64,000 bases of DNA from Tomocerus qinae (taxonomy: Eukaryota; Arthropoda; Collembola; Entomobryomorpha; Tomoceridae), in assembly GCA_020055645.1 (NCBI GenBank), contig CM034546.1, positions 59,644,001 to 59,708,000 of the forward strand, read 5' to 3'. Every line of letters begins with the position of its first letter. Positions within the stretch are counted from its first letter, which is position 1. Shown here piece by piece: positions 22,437-33,874 of the stretch. The notes beneath the pieces are model-generated. The model worked only from the letters and a program-made list of their open reading frames with translations. It made no database searches and was not told the origin of the DNA. Both the position numbers and the translations under genes were made by a program.

Positions 22437-24907
22437 TTCTCAGTCCAATAATGTAATAATATAATAATGTAATAAAAAAATAAATATAATAAGTAATTTA
22501 CAATAATGCGAATAACAGTGCATCTATTTTAAACGTTATTCCTTACGTCATTATTCATTATTCACAGTAGATTACTACAGTGGTTTACAATTACCAAGTC
22601 GTTTTTAAGTTGTAAAACTATTTCCAATAATTCAAACGAGTTTCTTATTAATAAAGATAAAATAATATTTATTAGAAACAACTTTAGTCAAGCTCTGTCG
22701 ATTAAAATAAATATTGAATTAATTAGTGTTGGATTCCATTATTATAGAAAGTGTAAAAAACTATTTAAATGTCATATAATTTGTCACTTGGTAGCATGAT
22801 ACATTTAATTTTATTTTAATTGATACTAATCAATACTACTTACCATGAAATAAATGCTAAATAAAATATTCAGTTGCTTAAAAATATAAAACCGTACTTG
22901 TACAGACAATTAAATACAAAATATATAACACTCAGCTAAAACTTGACACTTACAGTGCTAGGAAATTTTTGAAATACCTTAGCTGTTTTGAAACATAAAG
23001 AAGTATATGCATGGGCCGAATACCGAATTTAAATAAGGGCTTCATATAGAGAGGATTAGGCTGACATTATAAAATAGAATTTTTTACTGTTAGCATGAAA
23101 CGGAGTTATTGCACTTCCAAGCATTTGCAGAAGCAAATACTATTGGAACATTTTTCTGATTTGAAAACAACGCGATCATACAGAAGTAAAAAATGTTTAT
23201 GCTAGTCCGAAAAATGGAATTTGAAACTTTTAATTCTTGTATAATATGATCAGAAATTCTATTTTTATTAGTTAATAATTTTTAACAGTTATTTTAGTCA
23301 TTTTGCTTTCACTTAGACATAACAATTAATATCATACATAAGGAGAGGATTTATTAGGGTTACACAATAATTACAAGCTTATACACACTCACTTATCTTT
23401 TTCGGTCAACACAATTTTTGTAACACTTTGTACAGCAAAATTTATTAGGCATTTTAAACGTTGGACAAAAGTTGAGCCAAAATAGTCACACTAAAGGCAA
23501 TATTTCATAAAATCTAAATGGAACATGCTAATAATATCAAGTTGCCGCTAAAAATAATTTAGAAACAGGAATTTTTATTTTGCTCCTAAAAAAGAAAAAA
23601 AATCGATATAATTCCCCAGATGGAGAAAGATTTTAATCAGTGGAATTATATCGCTATTTACACACGGTGTGTAAGTGTGTAGAGTGCTTGATAAAAATTG
23701 AATCATAATGGTAGAGTTTAACAATGGTAAAAAGAAACATTTCTATACATATACAGACTACCATAAAAGTCCAGTAGATATCTATGTACTTTATTTTTTT
23801 ATTAAGCAATTATTAATGCAATTACTTATTGCCTAGTAATACAGCTACTTGCCCTTCTTAATAAATAAACCATATCATATGAATGTAAAAAAGTAGCAGA
23901 GACAACAATGGGGTTTGCCATATTAAATGATGTTTTATAAAAATTTTCTAATGACCTTTGACCTTTTGATCTAGATGACTTGACATTGGCCTTAACAGAC
24001 TTAGACTTAACAAATAACCTTTTAAACGAACTGTCTCATGAAGTTCTACAATGTCAATAATTACATTACCCCAATTTTTTTATTTTTGGACCATGCCAAC
24101 AGGCAGCAGGTGTGTCCTATTTGGTCCATTTTTGAACCCTACCTCCCTTTTCATCTCTTCATCACGTTCAGAAAGTGTGCCGTTTTTGAGCTATCGTGTT
24201 AAAAGATAGACGGACAGATAGATAGATCAAGCATTCCGATAAAGCGGTGTTGCACACCGCTTAATAATATAAAGTATTGAGTTTGCATTTTAATGGTAAT
24301 TAATTGACAACTTACCAATTATGCCGGTTGGCAATAAATATCTATAGGACGAAGGTAACGTTTCGAGTCTCACAGTACCTAAAAAAAGCTGTAAATAATT
24401 TTTTCTTGTACTAAAATATTAATTAAATATTTTTATTTCAATGTTCCACCCAAAATCCTCCACAACTTCTTTAGTGTTAAAACCTGATCTTCTTCGCAAA
24501 TTTTCATGGAATTCTGAGGTGGACGCCAGTGAGATAATATTGGCTTTCCATTTGGTCACAATTGTGTCTTTAAGTCGAAAACTAAAGTTACACCACTTTT
24601 TAGTATTTTAACCACACCCACAGCCAGCACCTGTGGGCCAGAGGCAGGTGTATCCGATGTTACCTATATTCAAACTTGACATCAGTTTCCCTATATTACG
24701 ATCAGTAAGTTTGAACTGATTGTCTCAAACCGTTCTTGAGTTATCGTGGTAACAGACAGACGGACAGGCAGACAGATCAGGCATTCCTATTAAGCTCCGC
24801 TACTTAATAAATTAGAACGGACGGGCGCTGCTGCTGTCGAGATGATTAGGTTCACATATATCCCTCCTTTACCTTAACATTAAACTGTCAATCATTTCTT
24901 CATTTAA
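22437..24907. other. B2 3' flank and spacer of the duplicated unit
   Basis: Aligns with 12381-15609 (without the solo LTR) and with 30915-32281 plus 37918-39335. It therefore holds the empty site for the LTR near 23775 and for the CACTA-like MITE near 23236. No gene seen. Confidence 0.65.
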
Positions 24908-24929
24908 AGCGGGAACAAGCATAAACAAC
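24908..24929 (+). promoter_or_regulatory. conserved upstream motif of gene A3
   Basis: AGCGGGAACAAGCATAAACA, the family motif, with the matching first-exon donor TTAACG|GTG at about 25069-25077. Confidence 0.5.
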
Positions 24930-25136
24930 AGCATAACAATAAATTCTGCTGCAATTCTCTTAGTAATAGCCCCGTGTTAATATCCTAATACTACGTTTCA
25001 ATTGTAGTTATTTACATTTAAATACTAAGGTTGATTTGTTTAAAACTATTTCATTTTGTAGGTTACAATTAACGGTGAAAAATTGATGGTTTTTCAACAA
25101 AAATATATATTCTTTGTATAAAATATTTAATATTCC

Positions 25137-25377
25137 TGTGATATGTGTGTCTATATCATGGTTGTCATGTGTGTGGTATTTTGGAGGAGTGAAAGCGGCA
25201 TAACTAAAAGAGAGTTGAACGAGGCAGTCAACGAGTAAGGATTGTACATAATAAGTGACAATAAATGACGACACTTGTATAGAGAATCCTTCGTGTCAAT
25301 TAAGACATTATTGAGTAGTCCATAACATTCTTGTCTTTGCTAGATAGATTGTACGTAGAATAGGGACAATCATCACA
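25137..25377. mobile_element. solo LTR, 241 bp
   Basis: Inserted in the A3 5' region relative to A2 and unit 4. It starts TGTGAT, ends ATCACA and has a 5-bp duplication ATTCC (25132-25136, 25378-25382). Size, ends and duplication fit a lone LTR of an LTR retrotransposon; the superfamily cannot be told. It is younger than the unit duplication. Confidence 0.75.
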
Positions 25378-25696
25378 ATTCCATTAAAACAAAATAAAAT
25401 ACATAGAAAGGTTTTTAACAGTTACAAATGTTGGCGTTTGTTCATGTTGATATCATAACACACCTACCTATGCTTTATCATTTACAGATGCTAATGGTCA
25501 AACTGGCAAAGTTTAATGATCACTGAATTAAGAAATTCAATTCATAAATTTATTTTGATACAATCATAATTTGGCAATTTTATCATTCATAAAGCATTAT
25601 ATAAGAATAATGATATTCTGTCCACCAAGTATGTGTACCTATGAATTCATGATTTTACTAGTTAGATTTATAAATGTATCGATGTTAGTTTCAGAG

Positions 25697-27144
25697 ATGA
25701 CGTTGAAACATTACTTTGATATGTTCGCCTTAAAATCAATGGAAACTAAATTGGAGCGCTTGGAGGAAGATGATTTCAATTTATTTTACAGCAGATATAC
25801 AAACCCAGATTGATGTTTGATTATGGACACCGATATCTATTAAACGGGTTCTTAAGCTAACTTAAAATGTCCGTTAAAATCTGAATTAGTATTAATTTTG
25901 ATTTGTTCCTAATATATTTGAATTTAAACATTCATCTGTGCTTTCACAGGGGAAAGTAACCTTATCAATGTATCAAATGTGGAAAAGTATTTACCAGTCA
26001 AATTTGTTCAAGCCATCATCTATAAGTTCACAGTACATAAAATATGAAGTGTACTATATGTGGAGAATTTTTTCTCTGTCAATGTAATTTAAACGACGAT
26101 AAAAATATTAAAATTAGAGAAAAGACTTATGTAGTCTGCTCTATGTGCAAAAAAATCATTTTTCGGGAAAAATTCCTATAAAGTCTTCTACTTATTCAAA
26201 ATCGAGAGAAGCCTTATACTTGTAACGTATGTTGCAAATCATTTTCAAAACCGGACCACTTGAGAGGTCATAAATTGATTCATAGTGGCGAAAAACCTTT
26301 CAAGTGCACTTTATGTGATAAATCATTCACTCAAGGAAGTCATTTAAAATCTAATTTGACTACTCACACCAAAGAAAGGCCTTTCCAATGTACATCGTGC
26401 AGCAAATCATTCTCCAGCCGAAATCATCTAAATATTCATGAACCGATACATAGTGGAGAAAAGCCTTATAAGTGCCCTCTATGTGAAAAATTATTTTGCT
26501 AATCTTCTGCATTAAAGATTCATATACGTAATCATGTTGGAGAGAAACCTTATAAATGTACTTTATGTGACAAATCGTTTGCCCAAAAAAGTCATTTGAC
26601 CACTCATTTAAATGTTCACAATGGAAAGAAGCCTTGTAATTGTAATTTATGTGAAAAGTCATTTTTCACCCGAAGTGACTTAAGTAAACATATTCGTACG
26701 CATAGTGGGGAGAAACCTTATAAATGTAAACTGTGTGGTAAATCGTTTTCCCAAATAAGTTATTTACACACCCATCGGCGTGTCCATAGTGGTGAAAGGC
26801 CATTTAAATATGACACATGTGGGAAATCGTTTTCACAGTCTAGCCATTTAATAACCCATTCACGAACTCACAGTAGAAAGACAACCTACAAGTGCAAATT
26901 CTGTTAAACAATATTTTCCCAATTTAGTGATTTGAATAATATTCATCAGAGAATTCACAATGTGGAGAAACCATACACGTGTACTTATACTTCTTGTGGA
27001 AAATCATTTTCCCAACAAGGTGGATTAAAAAATCATTTACGAAATCACAGAGGAGAAAAGCCTTACAAGTGCCAATTATGTGCGAAATCATTTTCGCAAA
27101 AATCTACTTTAAACACTCATCTACGCATTCACAGCTGTGATTAG
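25697..27144 (+). pseudogene. C2H2 zinc-finger gene A3, broken
   Basis: ATG 25697 follows TTTCAGAG and encodes the family module (LERLEEDDFNLFYSRY), but the usual AG|GTAATA donor is lost and the frame stops shortly after. Finger coding resumes after a TTTCACAG acceptor near 25950 in a decayed state. Better-preserved fingers occupy 26190-27144 in three open pieces, cut by a stop in the fourth finger (TTTTGC TAA near 26500) and by the CKFC stop at 26905. That second stop is shared with A1 and absent from A2. The final fingers (26932-27144) are intact and end HLRIHSCD. Clearly a pseudogene as a full-length gene; a short protein from 26596-26907 cannot be excluded. Confidence 0.85.
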
Positions 27145-27632
27145 AATTGTGCAATTGTAAAATGAGTGACGAAAATTGTATTCTAAATGAAGCTTACATT
27201 AAACATTGTAATGGTATATTTACAGTTGATTTTTAGCTCTGGAGAAGCACTAAAAATCTAAAATCATAGAATAATATACACGTTTGAATAATATTATGTA
27301 ACTTGATAAAAATGTATTTTTTTGAAAACATTTGATGGAACATTTTTATGGAATTTGGAGAATGCTATTAAAAATAAAATCACGTAGTAATGTTTAACGT
27401 TGGTTAAATGTAAGAAATTGAATAATTATATATATAAGGCAAAACACTTATGCATACATAAACAAGTCTATCAAGAACACACAGACACCTTATCACGACG
27501 TGCATGCATTGCAAACCTTTTTTATAAATGCGAACGGGGGACTAACTGTTGGCGTTGCCGCGAAGATGAGGGCTACTTACGTATCTCACAACCCAACCAT
27601 TCATCCAAACTTTCAATCATGTCTTCATTTAA
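27145..27632. other. A3 3' flank
   Basis: Spacer closely matching 6931-7413. The small frame at 27400-27729 overlaps it and the upstream motif and is not protein-like. Confidence 0.5.
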
Positions 27633-27654
27633 GGCGGGAACAAACATAAACAAC
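27633..27654 (+). promoter_or_regulatory. conserved upstream motif of gene B3
   Basis: GGCGGGAACAAACATAAACA. A probable non-coding first exon ends at AACAACG|GTA (27801-27810) and splices to the AG at 27933-27934 just before the leader. Confidence 0.55.
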
Positions 27655-27936
27655 AGCAAAACATTAAATTCTTGTGCAATAATTATTTTTTATTACAACG
27701 GTTTTCCTCATTTTAACGTCTTAATATAATTTCAATTTTAGTTACATAAAATTTTCGAACGGGGTTTTTTGTTTCAAATTAGTGCATTTTGTAGGCTACA
27801 AACAACGGTATCTTCTTTTTCAATACATCCGCTGGCAATAATTTATTTATTTTTGCATAAAAAATAATTAATACGGTGTACGGTAAATAACACTTATGAA
27901 GGTTGACTTTTGTCTGTTTATTTTGTGTTTTCAGAG

Positions 27937-30914
27937 ATGACGTTAAATCATTACTTTGATGTGTTTGACCAAAAAATATTGGAAATCAAATTGAAGCGTT
28001 TGGATGAAGAGGATTTCTGTTTATTTTACAGCAAGTATGAAAGGTAATATTTATGATGATTATAATTTTTGCTACCTAGGCTTTGTAGTAAAATACGCTG
28101 TGCTATGGTAAGTGGTAATATTGGGGAAGTAGTCATTTTGCCTGTCCCTTCAATTTACCCACAAATCTAATTAATCCTTTCATTCTGGAAATTATATTAA
28201 TTGGCAGCTGTAATATCTGTAGTACTATAATAATGGTCTCTTAAATTATTTTCAGGGAAGATGAAAATATAAAAGAGAAGATTACTTATTCGAATAGCAC
28301 TGAATGGAAAATTAGAGATGATGGTCACTCAGTGAGACGCCTATTGAATACTAAAACTTTGGGCCAGGAAAATAACTTCATCTATTCGAAAAGTCATAAA
28401 AGAATTAGAGAATCAAGATTAAAAGGTGGGCTGTGCAAAAAATTCTTTTCACATCGTGGAAGTTTGAAAAAACCTTTACAACGACACAATGGGAAAGAGG
28501 TGGAAAAGAATAGAAAATGTTCGTTTTGTAGCAGAACCTACCAGTATAGCAGTGAGTTGGAAAATCATATAAGAAAGCACACCGGAGAAACTCCTTTCAG
28601 ATGTCATTTGTGTGAAAAGTCATTTTCTCGGGAAGAACATTTAAAAAGACATATTATAGGACACAGTGATGTAAGTCCCTTTCACTGCAATATCTGCGAC
28701 AAGACGTTTGCACAAGTTGGACATTTAAATGTGCATAATATGAAATCTCATGGTGAAATTAAAAATTATAACTGCAATCTCTGCCGTAAAAGTTTTGCCT
28801 GGAAACAAAATTTAAAGGCACATATTGCGACGGTACATAACAGGAGCGACGAAAAACCGTTCGAGTGTGATTTATGTCACAAACGATTTCCATTAGAATT
28901 ATATTTAAAAAACCATAAGAAAAGTCATCGCACGGAAAAGAACTTCAATTGTGATACTTGCCTTAAATCATTTAAAACGCGACAAAGTTTAAACCGCCAC
29001 AAAATGTTACACAGTGGAGAAAAGCCATTTCGATGTATTTTGTGTGAGAAATCATTTTCTGATAGCGGTGGCTTGAGGAGTCACATAAAAACTCATACAG
29101 GTGAAAAACCATATAAATGCAGTACCTGTGCAAAATCATTTTCAACTAGTTCAAAGTTAAAAATTCACACTCGAATTCACAGCGGAGAAAAACCATACAA
29201 TTGTACGATATGTGACAAATCTTTTTCTCGAAAAGGTCATTTAAATACACATTTAAAAATCCACAGCGGGGAAAAACCCTATCAATGCGATTTATGTCAA
29301 AAATCATTTGTAGATCGATCCCACCTAAAAAGTCACAAACGAGTTCATACAGGTGAAAAGGCCTATAAGTGCACTTTGTGTGACAAGCTTTTTTCTGAAA
29401 GTGGTTATTTGACAATTCATTTACGAATTCACAGTGGTGAAAAACCTTACAAATGTGACACGTGTGGCAAATCGTTTTCCAGACGGAGTACATTGAAAAT
29501 TCATACTGACATTCATATGGGAGTGAAATCCAAAAGGCCTTTCTTGTGTAACTTCTGTGGCAAATCATTTTGCACTGCAAATAATTTAAACACTCATACA
29601 CGTTCTCACACTGGTGAAAGGCCTTACAAGTGTGACGTATGTAAAAAATCATTTTCAAGTGTAAGTTATTTTAACATTCACGTACGCATTCACAATGGGC
29701 AGAGGCCCTATCAATGCAACTTATGTGACAAATCATTCATAAGGCGAAGTGCTTTACAAGATCACGTACGTGTTCACAGTGGAGAAAGACCTTTTAATTG
29801 TACTGAGTGCAAGAAATCATTTTCCAAACGAAGTCATTTAATGACCCATTTGCGTATTCACAGTGGAGAGAAACCTCATACATGTACATTGTGTGGTAAA
29901 TCATTTTCTGAAAAGGGTGGTTTAAACTCTCATTTAAAAATCCACAGTGGGGAAAAACCATTTCATTGTGACATTTGTCAGAAATCATTTTCAAGACAAA
30001 ATCAATTGAAACTACATAAAAGGATTCACAACGGGAAAAAACCGTATGGGTGTACTATGTGCGAAAAATCATTTCCAAGTCAAACTAACTTAAACAGTCA
30101 CATTCTTTTTATACACACTCGGGAAAAACCTTACAGATGTACAATATGCAATAAGTCCTTTCCTGTACAATGCAGTTTAACCAGTCATCTACGCGTCCAC
30201 AATGGAGAGAAACGTTATAAATGCAATTTATGTGGCAAATCATTTTCCGACAACAGTACATTAAGTACCCACGTATGTAGTGGTGAAAAGCCTTATAAAT
30301 GTGACATGTGTGAGAAATCATTTACAGGGCGAGGTCCCTTAAACAGACATATAATAGTTCACAGTGGAGAGAGACCCTATAAATGTAACTTTTGTGACAA
30401 ATCATTCAAAAGGAAAATCGGTTTAGAATCTCATGTACGTGTTCACAGTGGAGAAAAGCCTTATAAATGTACTGAATGCAAGGAATCTTTTGCCAGACGA
30501 AATAGTTTAATGTACCATTTAAGTAGGGATCACAATGGAGAGAAACCGTACAAGTGTAACGTTTGCGAAAAATCATTTTTTAGCAGAGCCCATTTAAATG
30601 ATCATTTACCTGTTCACAGTGCAGAAAGGCCTTATAAATGTACTGACTGCAAGAAATCATTTGCCAAACGATATGGTTTAATGTACCATGTAAGTAGGGA
30701 TCACAATGGAGAGAAGCCGCACAAGTGTAACGTTTGCGAAAAATCATTTTTTAGCAGAGCCCATTTAAATGATCATTTACCTGTTCACAGTGCAGAAAGG
30801 CCTTATAAATGTAACATATGCCACAATTCATATTCCCGTCAAAGATGTTTAAAAAAACATCTACGATTGCACGAGAGAGGAAACTTTAATTCTCAGTCCA
30901 ATATTTGGGACTAA
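27937..30914 (+). CDS. C2H2 zinc-finger protein B3, about 27 fingers, intact
   Basis: CDS join(27937..28043, 28256..30914), 921 residues, with a GT-AG phase-2 intron of 212 bp; the lengths sum to a whole number of codons. Residues 1-36 are the family N-terminal module (LKRLDEEDFCLFYSKY), Cys-free and predicted amphipathic. A basic linker leads to one half finger (LCKKFFSHRG), then about 27 canonical C2H2 fingers with TGEKP/SGEKP linkers. One degenerate finger lacks its last His pair (STLSTHVCSGEK). A longer linker (MGVKSKRP) splits the array in two. Fingers 25-26 and 27-28 are a recent 171-bp tandem duplication absent from B1 and B2. The protein ends RLHERGNFNSQSNIWD. Expected to bind a long DNA site in the nucleus; its target and effect on transcription are unknown. 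It is the only whole gene among the three long B copies. Confidence 0.92.
30462..30803 (+). repeat. two-finger tandem duplication in B3
   Basis: Units 30462-30632 and 30633-30803, 171 bp each. Each encodes an ARR/AKR-type finger (MYHxSRDHNGEKP) followed by a FFSRAHLNDHLPVH finger. They differ at few bases, mainly in the first finger's helix (RRNSL versus KRYGL). B1 and B2 have a single copy, so the event is specific to B3. Confidence 0.92.
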
Positions 30915-31661
30915 GTAATCTTAATGCGAGTAACAGTGCATTCTACTTTAAACGTTATTTCTTACGTCATTTTATTCATTATTCATTATTCACAGTACAT
31001 TATTACAGTGATTTACAATTACCAAGTCGTTTTTAAGTTGTAAAACTATTTCCAATAATTCAAAGTAGTTTCTTATTATTAAAGAAAAAAGATTATTTAT
31101 TAGAAATAACTTTAGTCAAGCCCTGCCGAATAATTGTTGAATTAATTAGTGTTGGATTCCATTATTATAAATAGTGTAAAAACGCTTTTGAAATCTAATA
31201 TAATTTGTCACTTGGTAGCTTGGTACATGTAATTTTAATTAATACTACTAAATGCTACTTATCTTGAAATAAATGGTAAATAAAATATTCAGTTGCTAAA
31301 AATATAAAACCGTACTTGTCCAGACAATTAAATACAAAATATTATATAACACTCATCTAAAACTTGACACTTACAGTGTGCTAGAAAAATGTTGAAATAT
31401 TATAGCTCTTTTGAAACATAAAGAAGTAGAGGCATGAGCCGAATACCGAATTTTAATAACGGCTTTATATATAGAGGATTAGCTTGACATAATAAAATAG
31501 AATTTTTAACTCGTAGTATGAAACGGCGTTATTGTACTTCATAGCATTTGTACAAGCAAATACTATTGGGGAATTTTTCTGATTTCAAAACAACGCGAAT
31601 TTACAGAAGTAAAAAGTGTTTATGTTAGTCCGAAAAATGAAATTTGGAGCTTTTAAATCTT
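30915..31661. other. B3 3' flank
   Basis: Copy of the unit 3' flank (compare 12381 onward and 22437 onward). No separate feature. Confidence 0.6.
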
Positions 31662-32205
31662 CACTCTTAAAAATGACAACAGTCATTCCTGTCATTTTTA
31701 ACATTATTCCCAGTTATTTATCCTGTTTTTTTGGACTTACATTTCTTCCTGTTAAAATGACATGATTCAAGACTGTCAATTTTCTAACTTTACTTAATGT
31801 CAGCTTTTAACGGTAGATCACGTATCCATAACATGAACTCATGTGAAAAAATAACGTGACAAAATGTCATCAAAGCAAAAAATTGTACCGTGACAGAGGT
31901 TTGAACCACATACGTACACTTGTGTATCCAACCATTTTAATACCGTCTAATGCCACTCTGCTACCAATGCTCTATGCATTGAAGGTAGACTTTTGACGAT
32001 ATATATTCTGTTCGCAGCTTCCAAAATATCTACATTAATATTTCTTGTTATTTTAACAGTCAATTTTGTCAATATTTTGACATCGATAAAGTTGTCATTT
32101 TAAAATCGTTTAACATTATTTTAATGTCATTTTTACATTCATTAATGTTACAAATGACATTGTGGAGACCACGTTAGCACAATTTGACGTTTATTTTTAA
32201 GAGTG
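31662..32205. mobile_element. MITE with CACTCTTAAAAAT ends (CACTA-like)
   Basis: A 544-bp insertion relative to the B1 and B2 flanks. Both ends carry the inverted CACTCTTAAAAAT sequence and only TT is duplicated (CTT|CACTC...GAGTG|TTG). CACT ends with a 2-bp duplication fit the CACTA/EnSpm group. No coding capacity. The assignment rests on ends alone. Confidence 0.65.
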
Positions 32206-33030
32206 TTGTATGATAGTATCAGAAATATTTTATTATTCAATACTTTTAAACACAGTTATTTTAGTCGTTTTGCTTTCACTTTATAACTTTGACTTTAAGG
32301 TAATTACAGAAAATTAATATTATTCATAACAAGTTAAAGCATAGATACAATTTTGCGTCTATTTCGATTTATATAGAAAGAGTATTAAGCTAGAGCCTCT
32401 GAATTACTTTAAACATCTTTCCGTTTGAGAATCTATCTGTAGATAATAATACATGCATCGAATAAATAATTATAACACAGCATTGGTTGTACGCTGCATA
32501 CCTGTACATACACTAAGTATAATATAGGTTTCTAGTACACGTAATTAACCTCAGAAAAGATATATTCCTATGCAATTAGTTAAAAGTCTTAATATCGTAT
32601 TGTTTTTCAGTCCACATTATTTAAACAGTTGTCTCCAGTTTGTCGGCTAGAACTCATGGCCTTATTCCACGAGTGGTTAAACCAAGGTTGGTTTGTAGAC
32701 ACTTAGATGTATGTCTATTATAATACAGGAAATGAAAAATTGAATAATCTATGACAGCCCGAATGTTTAAGTTAATGTAAACAAGTTAAAGCATGCACGC
32801 GAAAGGGTTATATATCGACATAATATATTGAAATAGCAAAAGGTGGAACCTCTAAATTACCTTGAATATCTTTGCATTTGTGAGAACCTGTTAGTAGATT
32901 ACAAGTGTTTCAATTACAAATATAACACAACATTACTTGGAGCATGCCACATCGGACAAACTTAGTGCTGTAAAATCCAAATTAATTGACCAGGGTGAAC
33001 CATTGTTTCAACGATGTCATTCGTGCGAAA

Positions 33031-33067
33031 AATAAATAGGTGACCCCTGAGGGGTCACCTATTTATT
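33031..33067. repeat. perfect palindrome, 18-bp arms
   Basis: AATAAATAGGTGACCCCT, one base, then its exact reverse complement. It could form a tight hairpin or mark a palindromic junction. Confidence 0.95.
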
Positions 33068-33226
33068 GAATCTGATTTCCTCTGTTGCCGCTAAACCAAT
33101 TACCTAATATAAACTAGTGCACTGTTGCTCTGAGCTCAATTCTCTAATACAAGAGCAACACATGCAGAGGAAACCAGATTAATGTATCTCTGTTGCCGCT
33201 GGTCAGTGTTGCCGCTATTGGTTGCA

Positions 33227-33340
33227 GCGTGTCGCCGCTGTTTCCGCAAGTGGATGTAGCGTGTCGCCACTGTTGCCGCTTAGCGTGTCGCCACTGTTGC
33301 CGCTTAGCGTGTCGCCATTGTTGCCGCTGTTGCCACTGTC
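33227..33340. repeat. 24-bp minisatellite
   Basis: Units of GCGTGTCGCCACTGTTGCCG plus CTTA at 33259 and 33283, with diverged units on either side (33227, 33307). The open frame through it (33193-33438) only reflects the repeat (CRHCCRLA) and is not a gene. Confidence 0.9.
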
Positions 33341-33874
33341 TCCGCTATTATGATGTTGCTCACCCCTCATACCTACCAGCGGCAACACAGTACCGCTGGA
33401 TCAATTTAACCCCCGCGAGAAATTTGGTAACGAATTAGCTAGTAATTTGTTTATATTTTCAACTTTTTTGGGAGAACTGCTGGTGTAAGCGAATGCGTAG
33501 GAATAAGTTGATGAAAACCGGTGTTTCAATGTAGCTTTGCACGGGCTTTCGATTGGTATCAACGGTTTTGTCGTGCTACTTACGGTTCTTTAGATACATA
33601 GGGCCTGAATCCCAATTTGACACCCTGTAGTTCTAATTAATAACAAAAATTAACTAATAAAAATAGTTATTTTCTACTGAGTTGAAACAGAAATTTGGGA
33701 CACGCTCCTTAGTCGTCTAATTATCACATACACTTATAGTAACTGACAAATAAGGTCGCTAATTCATATTTGGATCTCAACGTTAAGAAGTGACCAAGCC
33801 AATGATATTTACTTAAAATACTTTCACAATACTACCTTTTTTCCAATTCAACAGACATCATTTACTACCCTGAA

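Noticed and set aside
29146-29658. 170-codon minus-strand frame with repeated ICH-type motifs
   Set aside because: It is the antisense shadow of the B3 finger repeat. The same pattern occurs opposite every finger array (for example 10813-11235, 21821-22117).
31900-31985. tRNA-like sequence on the minus strand inside the CACTA-like MITE
   Set aside because: Fragments resemble a D-loop and T-loop but the arms do not pair; no tRNA supported.
33193-33438. Cys/His-rich small protein
   Set aside because: The CRHCCRLA repeat is produced by the 24-bp minisatellite.
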